Shown here piece by piece: positions 1-7,188 of a stretch of 8,512 bases of DNA. The translations under genes were made by a program, and so were the position numbers. The DNA is taken from the NCBI GenBank assembly GCA_017533165.1, contig JAFXIM010000114.1, positions 1 through 8,512 on the forward strand. The letters are read 5' to 3'. Numbering within the stretch: position 1 is the stretch's first letter; the number at the start of each line of letters is the position of its first letter. This stretch comes from Eggerthellaceae bacterium (GTDB lineage Bacteria; Actinomycetota; Coriobacteriia; Coriobacteriales; Eggerthellaceae). A model generated the notes under the pieces. The model did not search any database and was not told the origin of the DNA. It saw only the letters and a list, made by a program, of their open reading frames with translations.

Positions 1-2
1 TT

Positions 3-1187
3 GAGCGTCGAGAGCGCGATCTTGACGAAGCAGAAGAGGAAATTTCCTACAGGCTCGAGCAGGTTGCGGGAATGACCCCTCAAGAGGCAAAGCAAGAAAT
101 GCTTGACGGTCTTCGTGATGAGGTCATCCATGAGTCTGCGGCTATCATCCGAGATTCTGAAGCACGTACCAAGGCAGAGGCTGACAAGAAGGCTCGTATG
201 ATTCTCAGCCTGGCTATCCAGCGTGTTGCAGCCGATCATTCTGCTGAGAATACGGTTTCAACCATTCATATCCCTTCCGATGATCTTAAGGGCCGCATTA
301 TTGGTCGCGAGGGTAGGAACATCAGGTCCTTCGAACAACTTACTGGTACCAACCTGATTATCGATGACACTCCTGAGTGCGTAACCATCTCTTGCTTTGA
401 TCCCGTGCGTCGCGAAATCGGTCGTGTGACCATGGAAAACCTCGTTTCCGACGGTCGTATTCATCCCGCGCGTATTGAGGAAATGTATAGTAAAGCCGTT
501 TCCTTCGTTAACCAGCGTGTTCAGGAAGCCGGTGATCAGGCGGCGTTTGACACTGGTATTCATGATCTTCATCCTGAACTTGTTCGCACTATCGGACGCC
601 TGCGCTATCGCACCTCTTACGGTCAAAACGTACTGAATCACTCCCTTGAAGTTGCTTATCTCGCTGGCGTTATGGCTGCCGAACTGGGACTTGACCCCAT
701 TCCTGCCAAGCGCGCTGGTTTGCTTCATGACCTCGGCAAAGCCGTTGATCATGAGGTTGAGGGCAGCCATGCAGTTATCGGCGCAGATCTTGCACGTCGT
801 TTTGGCGAGCGCCCCGAGATTGTTCATGCTATCGAAGCTCATCATGCTGACGTAGAACCCAACACTGTTCTCGATGTTCTTATTCAGGCGGCGGATGCTG
901 TTTCTGCAGCACGTCCCGGTGCTCGCAAAGAAACTCTTGATGCATACATCAAGCGCTTGGAAAAACTCGAAGAGATCGCCAACTCTCACGAGGGCGTTGA
1001 GCGTACATACGCGATCCAAGCAGGTCGCGAAGTTCGCGTCATGGTTCAGCCTGAAATCGTTGACGAAGCACAGTCTGTCGTCCTTGCCCGCGATATCGCT
1101 AAGCAGATCGAAAACGAAATGCAGTATCCCGGTCAGGTGAAGGTTGTCGTCATTCGCGAGAGCCGCGCTGTTGACTACGCAAAATAA
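3..1187 (+). CDS. rny: Ribonuclease Y, 5'-truncated by the window edge
   Basis: RNase Y is a membrane-anchored endoribonuclease that starts bulk mRNA decay in many Gram-positive bacteria. The open frame continues to the left edge, so position 3 is only the first whole codon and the true start is outside. About 394 residues are visible against roughly 510-520 for the family; the N-terminal membrane helix and much of the coiled coil are missing. Visible in order are the end of the charged coiled coil ([13 protein letters not shown], then [13 protein letters not shown]), a KH RNA-binding domain with the [15 protein letters not shown] loop near 290-335, and the HD phosphohydrolase domain. The HD domain has its His-Asp pair in [13 protein letters not shown] at 726-731, then EAHHADVEP and [13 protein letters not shown]. 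It ends in the usual [14 protein letters not shown] tail and a TAA at 1185. The next gene's frame opens before this stop, which suggests translational coupling. The family call is very secure. Confidence 0.97.
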   Translation, partial: ERRERDLDEAEEEISYRLEQVAGMTPQEAKQEMLDGLRDEVIHESAAIIRDSEARTKAEADKKARMILSLAIQRVAADHSAENTVSTIHIPSDDLKGRIIGREGRNIRSFEQLTGTNLIIDDTPECVTISCFDPVRREIGRVTMENLVSDGRIHPARIEEMYSKAVSFVNQRVQEAGDQAAFDTGIHDLHPELVRTIGRLRYRTSYGQNVLNHSLEVAYLAGVMAAELGLDPIPAKRAGLLHDLGKAVDHEVEGSHAVIGADLARRFGERPEIVHAIEAHHADVEPNTVLDVLIQAADAVSAARPGARKETLDAYIKRLEKLEEIANSHEGVERTYAIQAGREVRVMVQPEIVDEAQSVVLARDIAKQIENEMQYPGQVKVVVIRESRAVDYAK

Positions 1188-2286
1188 CAAAGTTCAAGAC
1201 ATAGCCTCCTTTATTGAGGAGGTCTCTGGCGATAGCCATCTTCGGATCGAAGACGATCTCGGAGATGGCTTCGTTCGTTTGAAGAGTTCTGAAGCTGAAA
1301 AAAGACAGGCAGCGCAAGACATTCAGTGTTCTGAAGACATAGTCATCGAACTGCTTCGAAACTCGCGAGATGCTCACGCAAAACGTATCTATATCGCTCT
1401 TCAGAGAGAAGATACGCAAAGAACCATTACGATTATTGATGACGGTGACGGTATCCCCGCAAACCTTCATACTAGGATTTTCGAGCCTCGAGTCACCTCT
1501 AAGCTTGACTCGGCCCATATGGACAAGTGGGGAATTCACGGTAGGGGAATGGCGCTTTACTCCATTGCCGTCAACGCCGTCTCTTCCGCTGTCATTTCTT
1601 CAGAAGCACAGCTTGGAACTAGCATTCAGGTCGTTACTGATACGCAAAAGTTGCCTGAGAAAAGCGACCAATCGAGCTTTCCGTACTTTGAAGTGCAATC
1701 AAATGGTGTCTATGCCATGAGAGGCCCTAAGAACATTTTGAGAATTGCCTCAGAATTTGCACTTGAGCACAGAAATGAAGTCTCTGTATGGATGGGATCT
1801 CCAACGGAAGTCCTATCTACGCTCATTCAGCACGCAAAGCAGGATCTTGATCTTAAGCAGCGAATCTTTTCTGACAGAAGAAACTCTATAGCTCTTACCC
1901 TAAGACCTGGCCTTGCTTTCGATAGCGAATCTCTAGTCAGCGAGGCTAAGCAACTAGGTTTCGAGATTTCGAATCGGAGCGCCTACCGCATACTCAACGT
2001 TGAGATCCTTCCGCTACCAAGCCTCACGGAGCGCTTGTCAAGCGAGGGAATGAGGAATATCAAGTACAAGCCTTCGGCAGGGGTAAAGAGTATAAACAGC
2101 ACTCTAAAGCTTAAGCTTGACAGCGAAGAGCTCAGGTTGTTTGAAAACCGGATCATTCAGGCTTATGCCGAGATTGCTGATTCTCACTATCTATCTAAAG
2201 AGATTAAACCCACTATTTCCGTGGAAGCTGGAAAGCTACGCATTTCAATACCGCTGCTCGCCGCTGATGACAATGAGGTTACATAA
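1144..2286 (+). CDS. GHKL-fold ATP-binding protein of unknown function, with MutL-like ATPase motifs
   Basis: I recognise the domain but not a named family. The N-terminal half carries a GHKL (gyrase/Hsp90/histidine kinase/MutL) nucleotide site: N-box ELLRNSRDA (Glu69, Asn73, Asp76), G1 box IIDDGDGI (Asp99, Gly101, Gly103), a TSK triplet at 118-120 and a G2 box [12 protein letters not shown] at 130-141. The spacing and the TSK-GxxGxG-AL-S-I pattern look more like MutL or topoisomerase VI B than a sensor kinase; no phospho-acceptor His domain or membrane helix is seen. The C-terminal half (about 165-380) matches nothing I recognise. The start is uncertain. TTG 1144 follows an AGGTGA-AGG purine stretch but overlaps rny by 44 bp; TTG 1171 is the alternative, and the domain itself begins later. 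In Bacillus the slot between rny and spoVS holds ymdB, a phosphodiesterase gene, so this is a non-homologous occupant. Co-transcription with rny is likely. Confidence 0.85.
   Translation: MSSFARAALLTTQNNKVQDIASFIEEVSGDSHLRIEDDLGDGFVRLKSSEAEKRQAAQDIQCSEDIVIELLRNSRDAHAKRIYIALQREDTQRTITIIDDGDGIPANLHTRIFEPRVTSKLDSAHMDKWGIHGRGMALYSIAVNAVSSAVISSEAQLGTSIQVVTDTQKLPEKSDQSSFPYFEVQSNGVYAMRGPKNILRIASEFALEHRNEVSVWMGSPTEVLSTLIQHAKQDLDLKQRIFSDRRNSIALTLRPGLAFDSESLVSEAKQLGFEISNRSAYRILNVEILPLPSLTERLSSEGMRNIKYKPSAGVKSINSTLKLKLDSEELRLFENRIIQAYAEIADSHYLSKEIKPTISVEAGKLRISIPLLAADDNEVT
1205..1222 (+). other. Small hairpin just after the rny stop, inside the ATPase reading frame
   Basis: CCTCCTT pairs with GAGGAGG (one G-U pair) around a four-base loop, 18 bases after the rny stop codon. 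It lies inside the likely coding sequence of the ATPase. The right arm contains GGAGG, but no start codon of any common type follows at a suitable distance in the ATPase frame. No run of T follows, so it is not a convincing terminator. It could affect decay or translation at the gene junction, or be chance. Confidence 0.3.
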
Positions 2287-2316
2287 GCACGTTTTACCTG
2301 ATGAAAGTGAAATTCC

Positions 2317-2331
2317 TATAGTGAAACTATA
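2317..2331. promoter_or_regulatory. Perfect palindrome upstream of spoVS, possible operator
   Basis: TATAGT-GAA-ACTATA is a perfect 6-bp inverted repeat with a 3-bp spacer, 93 bp upstream of the spoVS start. A possible -10 (TAAAAT, 2342-2347) lies downstream, and a poor -35 (TAGTGA) would fall inside the palindrome, so a regulator bound here could cover the promoter. The promoter itself is weak by eye. The rest of the 137-bp gap (2287-2423) shows no further gene and no clear terminator for the upstream ATPase. Confidence 0.35.
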
Positions 2332-2423
2332 CCTACTCAAGTAAAATACTGATCGACGGGCTTACAACTCATCATAAGAATTTCAACAGCACAAACGCAC
2401 TACCAACGTAAAAGGACAAACCC

Positions 2424-2759
2424 GTGACCATGGATTTCAAGCCGGAAGTCGGCTGCCTCAAAGTATCTTCAAAATCATCACCTGCATCTGTAGCGGGCGC
2501 GATTGCTGGCATGATCAAAGACGGCGTCGTGGTAGACATTCAAGCGGTAGGCGCAGGAGCAGTTAACCAAGCCGTCAAGGCTATCGCTATTTCTCGGGGC
2601 TTTTTGTCTCCCATCGGGATCGAAATCGTATGCGTTCCCTCCTTTGCTGATATCGTAATTGATGGGGAATACCGCACTGCAATCCGATTTGCCGTGGAGC
2701 CGCGCTACCTGCGCGGAGTTTCAAAAGTTGCTGATTACGAATCAATAGCTATTCAGTAA
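2424..2759 (+). CDS. spoVS: SpoVS-family protein (stage V sporulation protein S-like)
   Basis: SpoVS is a small protein with an Alba-like fold, first known from Bacillus, where it affects septation and spore coat/cortex formation; homologues also occur in bacteria that do not sporulate, where the role is unclear. The signature is strong: LKVSSKSSPASVAGAIAGM, then IQAVGAGAVNQAVKAIAI, SRGFLSPIGIEIVCVPSF, IDGEYRTAIRFAVEPR. The protein is 111 residues against about 86 in Bacillus; it has a few extra N-terminal residues and about 17 past the usual VEPR end (from YLRGVSKVADY). GTG 2424 is chosen because AAGGA (2412-2416) sits 7 bp upstream. ATG 2430 is in frame, but 13 bp from that site. miaB follows 11 bp after the stop, so the two are probably co-transcribed. 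No spore genes are seen in the window. Confidence 0.93.
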   Translation: MTMDFKPEVGCLKVSSKSSPASVAGAIAGMIKDGVVVDIQAVGAGAVNQAVKAIAISRGFLSPIGIEIVCVPSFADIVIDGEYRTAIRFAVEPRYLRGVSKVADYESIAIQ

Positions 2760-2770
2760 GGTTCTTGTTC

Positions 2771-4141
2771 ATGTCGAATACTATGCACGGACTCACTTTC
2801 TGCGTCCATACTTTTGGTTGCCAGATGAACAAGCATGACTCCGAACGAATTGTCGGCATGCTTGAAACTCTCGGTGGCCTATTGGTTGCAACAACAGAGG
2901 AAGCTGATGTTGTTGTCTTCGTCACATGCTGCGTGAGGGAAGCTGCAGATGTCCGGCTATACGGTCAAGTGTCTTCCCTGAAGAATATTCCTCTGAGGGA
3001 TGGTTCCCCCTTGAAAAAGCGTATAGTCTGCGTTGGAGGCTGCATAGGACAGCGCGACGGCAACAAGCTCGTTGAAAGCATGCCGCACCTTGATGTCGTC
3101 TTCGGTACCCATAACATCAATGCGCTGCCTGATCTTATCCTAGCTGCAAAAACCAACGGCGGCCATCATGTACAGACGCTTGAGGCTTCTGATGGTTTCC
3201 CAACCGATCTTCCAAGCACCCGTGAACATGCTTGGGCAGCTTGGCTACCAATCACCATTGGATGCAATAACTTTTGCTCGTATTGCATAGTGCCATATGT
3301 TCGCGGTCGAGAAAAATCTCGCACGATAGAAGACATCGTTGCAGAAGCTCAATCTTATGTTGATGCGGGTGTCAAGGAAATCACCTTGCTTGGCCAAAAC
3401 GTAAACTCATACGGTCGCGATCTTTACGGTGCTCCTAAGTTTGCAGATATTCTTGACGCGATTGACGCAACGGGAATCGAGCGCCTTCGTTTTGCCACCA
3501 GTCATCCCAAGGACCTCACTGATGAAGTAATTGAGCGTTTTGGAACGCTGCGATCGCTTCAGCCCGCCTTACACCTTCCTGTGCAATCGGGATCTAATGC
3601 TATATTAAAAGCCATGAACCGCCGATATACGCGCGAGCATTACCTTAATCTTATCCGGAAGGTTCGGGAAGCCTGTCCTGACATCGCGTTATCCACTGAC
3701 GTCATCGTTGGTTTCCCTGGGGAAACTGAAGAAGATTTCGAAGCCACGTATCATTTGATTGATGAAGTTGGCTACTCTCAGGTCTTCACCTTCATTTACT
3801 CCAAGCGTGAGGGCACGCCTGCTGCAATAATCGATGATCCTACTCCGCGAGATGTCATACAGCAGCGTTTCGAGCGATTAGTGGATCTTGTCCAGAAACG
3901 CGCCTTTGAGGTTAACCAAGCGGATAATGATAAGCTCGTTCCCGTCTTAGTTGAGGGCACTTCCAAGCGCGATCGCAGTATTCTCTCCGGCCGAAGCCCA
4001 AAGAACAAGACGGTTCACGCTCCCATACCTGACGGAATGTCAATTGATGACATGATGGGTAAAACCTATCTGGTTAATGTTAACGAAGCTCGAACCTGGT
4101 ATCTGTTTGGAGAGCTTGTCGAATATTCAATGGATCAGTAG
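2771..4141 (+). CDS. miaB: tRNA-2-methylthio-N6-dimethylallyladenosine synthase (MiaB)
   Basis: MiaB is a radical-SAM methylthiotransferase that adds the methylthio group to i6A37 of tRNAs reading UNN codons, using two [4Fe-4S] clusters. From ATG 2771 it has 456 residues, normal for the family. The N-terminal MTTase domain has the three cluster cysteines: Cys17 (TFGCQMN), Cys53 (VTCCVRE) and Cys91 (GGCIGQRDG). The radical-SAM domain carries GCNNFCSYCIVPYVRGRE with Cys165, Cys169 and Cys172. A TRAM domain closes the protein (about 385-450, ending in YLFGELVEY). In the second motif an extra cysteine (Cys54) replaces the usual Ser of TCSVRE. ATG 2771 is preferred over TTG 2765 because AAGG at 2758-2761 is 9 bp away. 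miaA begins 10 bp after the stop; MiaA makes the i6A substrate for this enzyme. Confidence 0.96.
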   Translation: MSNTMHGLTFCVHTFGCQMNKHDSERIVGMLETLGGLLVATTEEADVVVFVTCCVREAADVRLYGQVSSLKNIPLRDGSPLKKRIVCVGGCIGQRDGNKLVESMPHLDVVFGTHNINALPDLILAAKTNGGHHVQTLEASDGFPTDLPSTREHAWAAWLPITIGCNNFCSYCIVPYVRGREKSRTIEDIVAEAQSYVDAGVKEITLLGQNVNSYGRDLYGAPKFADILDAIDATGIERLRFATSHPKDLTDEVIERFGTLRSLQPALHLPVQSGSNAILKAMNRRYTREHYLNLIRKVREACPDIALSTDVIVGFPGETEEDFEATYHLIDEVGYSQVFTFIYSKREGTPAAIIDDPTPRDVIQQRFERLVDLVQKRAFEVNQADNDKLVPVLVEGTSKRDRSILSGRSPKNKTVHAPIPDGMSIDDMMGKTYLVNVNEARTWYLFGELVEYSMDQ

Positions 4142-4151
4142 GCACATTCGG

Positions 4152-5093
4152 ATGCTGAGAGAACCGGTCATATGCATAGTCGGCCCTACCGCATCTGGAA
4201 AGACCGATCTCGCCCAAGCAATTGCATTGTCTTTCGGCGGGGAAGTCGTTAGCGCGGATTCCATGCAAATATACAGGGGTATGGATATTGGTACAGGTAA
4301 GATTCCCGTTGGTGAGCGCAAGGTGCAACATCATGGTTTCGATCTTGTAGAGCCTGGTGAAGCTTATTCGGCTGCTCTATTTCAAGAATATGCTCGCGCC
4401 TGTTTTAAAGATATCGAATCCAGGGGAAACCGGTCCGTGTTGGCCGGAGGGACTGGATTATACGTTCGTGCGGCTATCGATGACTATGACTTTCCTAAGG
4501 GCGAACAGGTAAATAATCCCGTACGTGATTACTACACATCCTATGCAGAGGAACATGGCCCTGAAGCACTATGGGAGCTGCTGAAAAGGGTCGACCCCCA
4601 AAGCGCTCATATTCTTCATTACAACAATGTGAGAAGGGTTGTAAGGGCATTTGAGCTACTCTATGAGGGGAAGTCCTATGCAGAACAACAAGAGAAGCTC
4701 TCGTCTATACCTCAGTTAGTTCCAGCTGTTTTTATCGGGCTTCAAGTTGATCCTGAAATCTTGCGTGGACGAATAAACCGTAGGGTGGATACAATGGTTG
4801 AAGCCGGACTTGTTGATGAGGTTAAAACCCTTTTAGATAAGGGATTCAGAGAGGGAATAACCGCACAACAGGCAATAGGCTACAAAGAGATTGTCAGGGC
4901 GCTAGATGGGCACATATCTATGGACGACGCAATCGAAGAGATTAAAGCCTCGACGCGTCGTTATGCGAAGCGCCAGCGCACCTGGTTTAGAAAAGATAAG
5001 CGCATCCATTGGATAAACGCAGATGAGTATGATCTTGAATACCTCTGCGAGCAATCAAGCGAGATCATTACATGCAAGAATTTAACTCAGTAA
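4152..5093 (+). CDS. miaA: tRNA dimethylallyltransferase (MiaA)
   Basis: MiaA transfers the dimethylallyl group from DMAPP to N6 of A37 in tRNA, the step before MiaB. The protein has 313 residues, the usual size. The P-loop is GPTASGKT at 11-18, followed by the substrate motif SADSMQIYRGMDIGTGK at 34-50 (Asp36 corresponds to the conserved catalytic Asp), GGTGLYVRA from 99, and a C-terminal RRYAKRQRTWFRKD motif that contacts tRNA in this family. ATG 4152 is chosen because the conserved protein starts only four residues later; the longer frame back to TTG 4077 would lie inside miaB. The ribosome site is weak (AGG at 4140-4142), so translation may depend on coupling to miaB. The last 22 bp overlap hflX. 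Confidence 0.96.
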   Translation: MLREPVICIVGPTASGKTDLAQAIALSFGGEVVSADSMQIYRGMDIGTGKIPVGERKVQHHGFDLVEPGEAYSAALFQEYARACFKDIESRGNRSVLAGGTGLYVRAAIDDYDFPKGEQVNNPVRDYYTSYAEEHGPEALWELLKRVDPQSAHILHYNNVRRVVRAFELLYEGKSYAEQQEKLSSIPQLVPAVFIGLQVDPEILRGRINRRVDTMVEAGLVDEVKTLLDKGFREGITAQQAIGYKEIVRALDGHISMDDAIEEIKASTRRYAKRQRTWFRKDKRIHWINADEYDLEYLCEQSSEIITCKNLTQ

Positions 5094-6424
5094 GCATCAA
5101 GGGTTCAGCTACCAGTTTTGAGGACCGCAGGGAGCGCGCGGTGCTCGTAGGCGTTGATCTTCCTGGCCACAGTTGGCCTGTTGATTCCTCACTTGATGAG
5201 CTCGAACGATTGGCGGACACGGCGGGTGCCGATGTGGTTGCTCGTACGACACAAAGGCTTGACTCACCAAATCCACGCACCTTTGTCGGCAGCGGTAAGG
5301 CTGAAGAAATCGCCACGCTTGCAAGGATGCACAACGCAGATATTGTCATTTTTGATGATGAGCTCACACCTTCGCAGCAGTCAAATCTAGAAAGAATCGT
5401 AGACAAGTCAGTTAAGATCATCGATAGAACAGCCTTAATTCTTGACATTTTCGCGCTGCATGCAACAAGTAAGGAAGGAAGACTCCAGGTCCGTCTTGCT
5501 CAAAATCAATACCTTTATCCACGTCTCAGGGGCATGTGGGCTCACTTAGCATCAAATCGCATGGGTGGTGGCGTGGGATCACGCTTTGGCGAAGGCGAAA
5601 GTCAGCTTGAGGTTGACCGCCGAATGGTTCGCAAGCGCATCACATCAATTAAAAGAGAGCTCTCTCGCTTAAGCGAGGTTCGCGCACTTCAGCGAGAGAG
5701 CAGATACTCCAGCGGCTTGTTCAAGGTTTCTATTGCCGGATACACGAATGCAGGTAAATCCAGTCTCATAAACAGGCTTACGGATGCGGATGTGCTTAGC
5801 TACGATAAGCTCTTTGCAACGCTTGACTCCACAACGCGTAAGTACTGTCTTCCTGAAGGCAGGGAGATCACTCTCACTGATACGGTTGGCTTCATTCAAA
5901 AGCTTCCTACCACGCTGGTCGAAGCGTTTAAGTCAACGCTTGATGAGATAACGGGCTCAGATCTGATCCTGCATGTAATCGATGCTTCCTCTGAAGAGTT
6001 TGAAGATCAAGTAAAAGCCGTTCAGGGAGTTCTTGACCAAATTGAAGCTCAGGACATCCCCCGTATTGAAGTATTCAATAAGTGCGATTTGCTCCACGAG
6101 GAAGAAATTAATGCTCTCAGAATGCGCTTCCCGCACTGCATTACTGTCTCAGCAGAAACTGGTTACGGCATTACAGAGCTCGTTGAACGAATTAGCCAGG
6201 CCGCTTCATCAGCAGACGAGTTAATGGAAGTACTCATACCTTACAGAAGGGGAGAGTTAGTTTCGCTTGCTCATCAAAGGTGCCATATCGTGACAGAAAC
6301 GCATGAGGAGGTTGGCACAAAAATCAGCATGCTTGTTCCTCCGGCTTATCTCAAATCCTTCGAAAATTTCAGGATATACACAGTTCCGCCCTCGTGTGTA
6401 GCGAGGGCGGAATGCTATTCGTGA
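5072..6424 (+). CDS. hflX: Ribosome-associated GTPase HflX
   Basis: HflX is a GTPase that binds the 50S subunit and splits or rescues stalled ribosomes, notably under heat stress. It has 450 residues. The N-terminal HflX domain shows ERAVLVGV (21-28), LERLADTAGADVV and SPNPRTFVGSGKAEEI, then the glycine-rich linker with RLRGMWAHL and GGGVGSRFGEGE. The G domain carries G1 GYTNAGKSS (223-231), G3 DTVGFI (270-275) and G4 NKCD (336-339). ATG 5072 overlaps miaA by 22 bp, an arrangement typical of coupled genes; the upstream ribosome site is weak. The final residues (PPSCVARAECYS) are encoded by a strong terminator-like hairpin, so the C-terminal tail may be shaped by the RNA fold rather than by protein function. 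The stop is 9 bp from that of the convergent lexA. Confidence 0.96.
   Translation: MQEFNSVSIKGSATSFEDRRERAVLVGVDLPGHSWPVDSSLDELERLADTAGADVVARTTQRLDSPNPRTFVGSGKAEEIATLARMHNADIVIFDDELTPSQQSNLERIVDKSVKIIDRTALILDIFALHATSKEGRLQVRLAQNQYLYPRLRGMWAHLASNRMGGGVGSRFGEGESQLEVDRRMVRKRITSIKRELSRLSEVRALQRESRYSSGLFKVSIAGYTNAGKSSLINRLTDADVLSYDKLFATLDSTTRKYCLPEGREITLTDTVGFIQKLPTTLVEAFKSTLDEITGSDLILHVIDASSEEFEDQVKAVQGVLDQIEAQDIPRIEVFNKCDLLHEEEINALRMRFPHCITVSAETGYGITELVERISQAASSADELMEVLIPYRRGELVSLAHQRCHIVTETHEEVGTKISMLVPPAYLKSFENFRIYTVPPSCVARAECYS
6384..6412. terminator. Strong hairpin in the hflX 3' end, candidate shared terminator for hflX and lexA
   Basis: TTCCGCCCTCG (6384-6394) pairs perfectly with CGAGGGCGGAA (6402-6412) around a 7-base loop: 11 bp, very GC-rich. 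It lies wholly inside the hflX coding sequence, ending 10 bases before its TGA stop. Transcripts from the left (hflX) or from the right (lexA, which reads 22 bases past its stop to reach it) would both form it. Neither side has a proper T-run (TGCTATTCG on the plus side), so it may act with Rho, as an RNA 3'-end stabiliser, or as a weak intrinsic terminator. Confidence 0.6.
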
Positions 6425-6433
6425 GTTAGGCGA

Positions 6434-7078
6434 TTACAGCCTTCGGAATACCGCGACAACCTTGCCCGCAATGATGCAATCAGAAGTATAAATAGGTTCC
6501 ATGCTGGAATTTTCTGGCTGCAAGCGGATGCAATTGGATTCACGATAGAAAGTCTTTACCGTAGCGCCGTCATCGATTATGGCAACAACGATATCACCGT
6601 TGTTTGCAACCGGCTGCTCCTTGACAACGACGAAGTCACCATCGTTGATACCAACTTCAATCATGGAGTCACCGCGAACGGAAAGCATGAATGACGGTGC
6701 GTCCCCGACGATATCGGTTGGCAGAGTGAGCGTATCGGTGATGTTTTCCTCGGCAAGGATAGGGGATCCAGCTGCAACATTGCCAACAAGCGGAACATTG
6801 ACAACATTGGTAACGGCAAAGGCATGAGTCATGGACTCTTCAAGTTCCGGATCCTGATCAAGTGGATAAGTCAAGGCAATTGAACGCGACTTAAGAGGAT
6901 CCCTTTTTATCAAACCCTTATCTTCCAAAGACTTGAGATGCACATGTACGGTTGAAGGGGAGGACAGACCAAGTGCCTCGCAAACCTCACGTACTGTAGG
7001 CCCATAACCTTTTTCCCTAATGCAATCTTCAATGCACTCAAGAACGGCTTTCTGCCTTTTGGTTACCTTTCCGCGCAT
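6434..7078 (-). CDS. lexA: SOS repressor LexA
   Basis: LexA represses DNA-damage genes and cleaves itself when stimulated by RecA filaments. The protein has 214 residues. A winged helix-turn-helix domain spans about 1-70 (TKRQKAVLECIEDC, GYGPTVREVCEALGL, SSPSTVHVHLKSLEDKGLI). A hinge follows, then an S24 peptidase domain with the Ala103-Gly104 scissile bond in NVAAGSP, nucleophile Ser138 in RGDSM and general base Lys175 in ATVKTFY. All residues needed for self-cleavage are present. ATG 7078 is preceded by an excellent AGGGAGG ribosome site in a suitable position; a longer frame reaches back through the control region and is rejected. The gene has its own promoter with operators and should autoregulate. 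It converges on hflX and diverges from the small membrane protein gene at 7189. Confidence 0.97.
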   Translation of the reverse strand: MRGKVTKRQKAVLECIEDCIREKGYGPTVREVCEALGLSSPSTVHVHLKSLEDKGLIKRDPLKSRSIALTYPLDQDPELEESMTHAFAVTNVVNVPLVGNVAAGSPILAEENITDTLTLPTDIVGDAPSFMLSVRGDSMIEVGINDGDFVVVKEQPVANNGDIVVAIIDDGATVKTFYRESNCIRLQPENSSMEPIYTSDCIIAGKVVAVFRRL

Positions 7079-7098
7079 GTTGATCCTCCCTAAAATAT

Positions 7099-7112
7099 AA
7101 AACAAATGTTCG
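7099..7112. promoter_or_regulatory. Degenerate third LexA box
   Basis: AAAACAAATGTTCG keeps one good half-site (GTTCG) and a decayed left half (AAAAC for CGAAC). Its centre (7105.5) is exactly 28 bp from that of the next box, the same step as between the two good boxes. It lies in the lexA 5' untranslated region, between the predicted lexA transcription start and its ribosome site. Alone it would be unconvincing; the regular phase is the reason to list it. Confidence 0.45.
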
Positions 7113-7120
7113 GGATTTGC

Positions 7121-7149
7121 TTGACATGAACCTTTGTTCGTCTTATTAT
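7121..7149 (+). promoter_or_regulatory. Sigma-70-type promoter for the small membrane protein gene
   Basis: A perfect -35 TTGACA (7121-7126), a 17-bp spacer and -10 TATTAT (7144-7149) form a near-consensus housekeeping promoter. Transcription should start near 7156, about 33 bases before the ATG at 7189. A LexA box fills the spacer and a second covers the start point, so strong expression is expected only after LexA is inactivated. Confidence 0.85.
7127..7140. promoter_or_regulatory. LexA box 1
   Basis: TGAACCTTTGTTCG matches the Gram-positive SOS box CGAAC-N4-GTTCG at all positions except the first. It sits between -35 and -10 of the rightward promoter and over the predicted start of the leftward lexA promoter, so one bound dimer could block both. 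Its core 7128-7140 is the exact reverse complement of 7155-7167 in box 2. Confidence 0.9.
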
Positions 7150-7174
7150 ACACACGAACAAAGGTTCTACGCAA
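7145..7174 (-). promoter_or_regulatory. lexA promoter, face to face with the rightward promoter
   Basis: On the minus strand a -35 TTGCGT (complement of 7169-7174), an 18-bp spacer and a perfect -10 TATAAT (complement of 7145-7150) drive lexA, with the start near 7138 and a leader of about 60 bases. The -10 overlaps that of the rightward promoter by five base pairs, so polymerase can occupy only one of them at a time. LexA box 2 fills the spacer exactly. Confidence 0.75.
7155..7168. promoter_or_regulatory. LexA box 2
   Basis: CGAACAAAGGTTCT matches CGAAC-N4-GTTCG except at the last base. It lies in the spacer of the lexA promoter and over the predicted start of the rightward promoter, mirroring box 1. 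The two centres are 28 bp apart. Confidence 0.9.
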
Positions 7175-7188
7175 GAGGGGAGTGCAAA

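Noticed and set aside
574..588. SOS-box-like GAAC...GTTC inside rny
   Set aside because: The half-sites are separated by 2 bp instead of 4 and lie in conserved coding sequence.
258..1190. 310-residue open frame on the minus strand opposite rny
   Set aside because: It is antisense to a fully conserved RNase Y sequence, has no recognisable domain and no ribosome site, and looks like a codon-bias shadow.
2317..2331. NrdR box upstream of spoVS
   Set aside because: NrdR boxes read roughly ACACTATATATAGTGT; here the half-sites face the opposite way (TATAGT...ACTATA) and the spacing differs.
7117..7188. N-terminally longer version of the small membrane protein from TTG 7117
   Set aside because: This start would lie upstream of the predicted transcription start and run through both LexA boxes; ATG 7189 has a good ribosome site.
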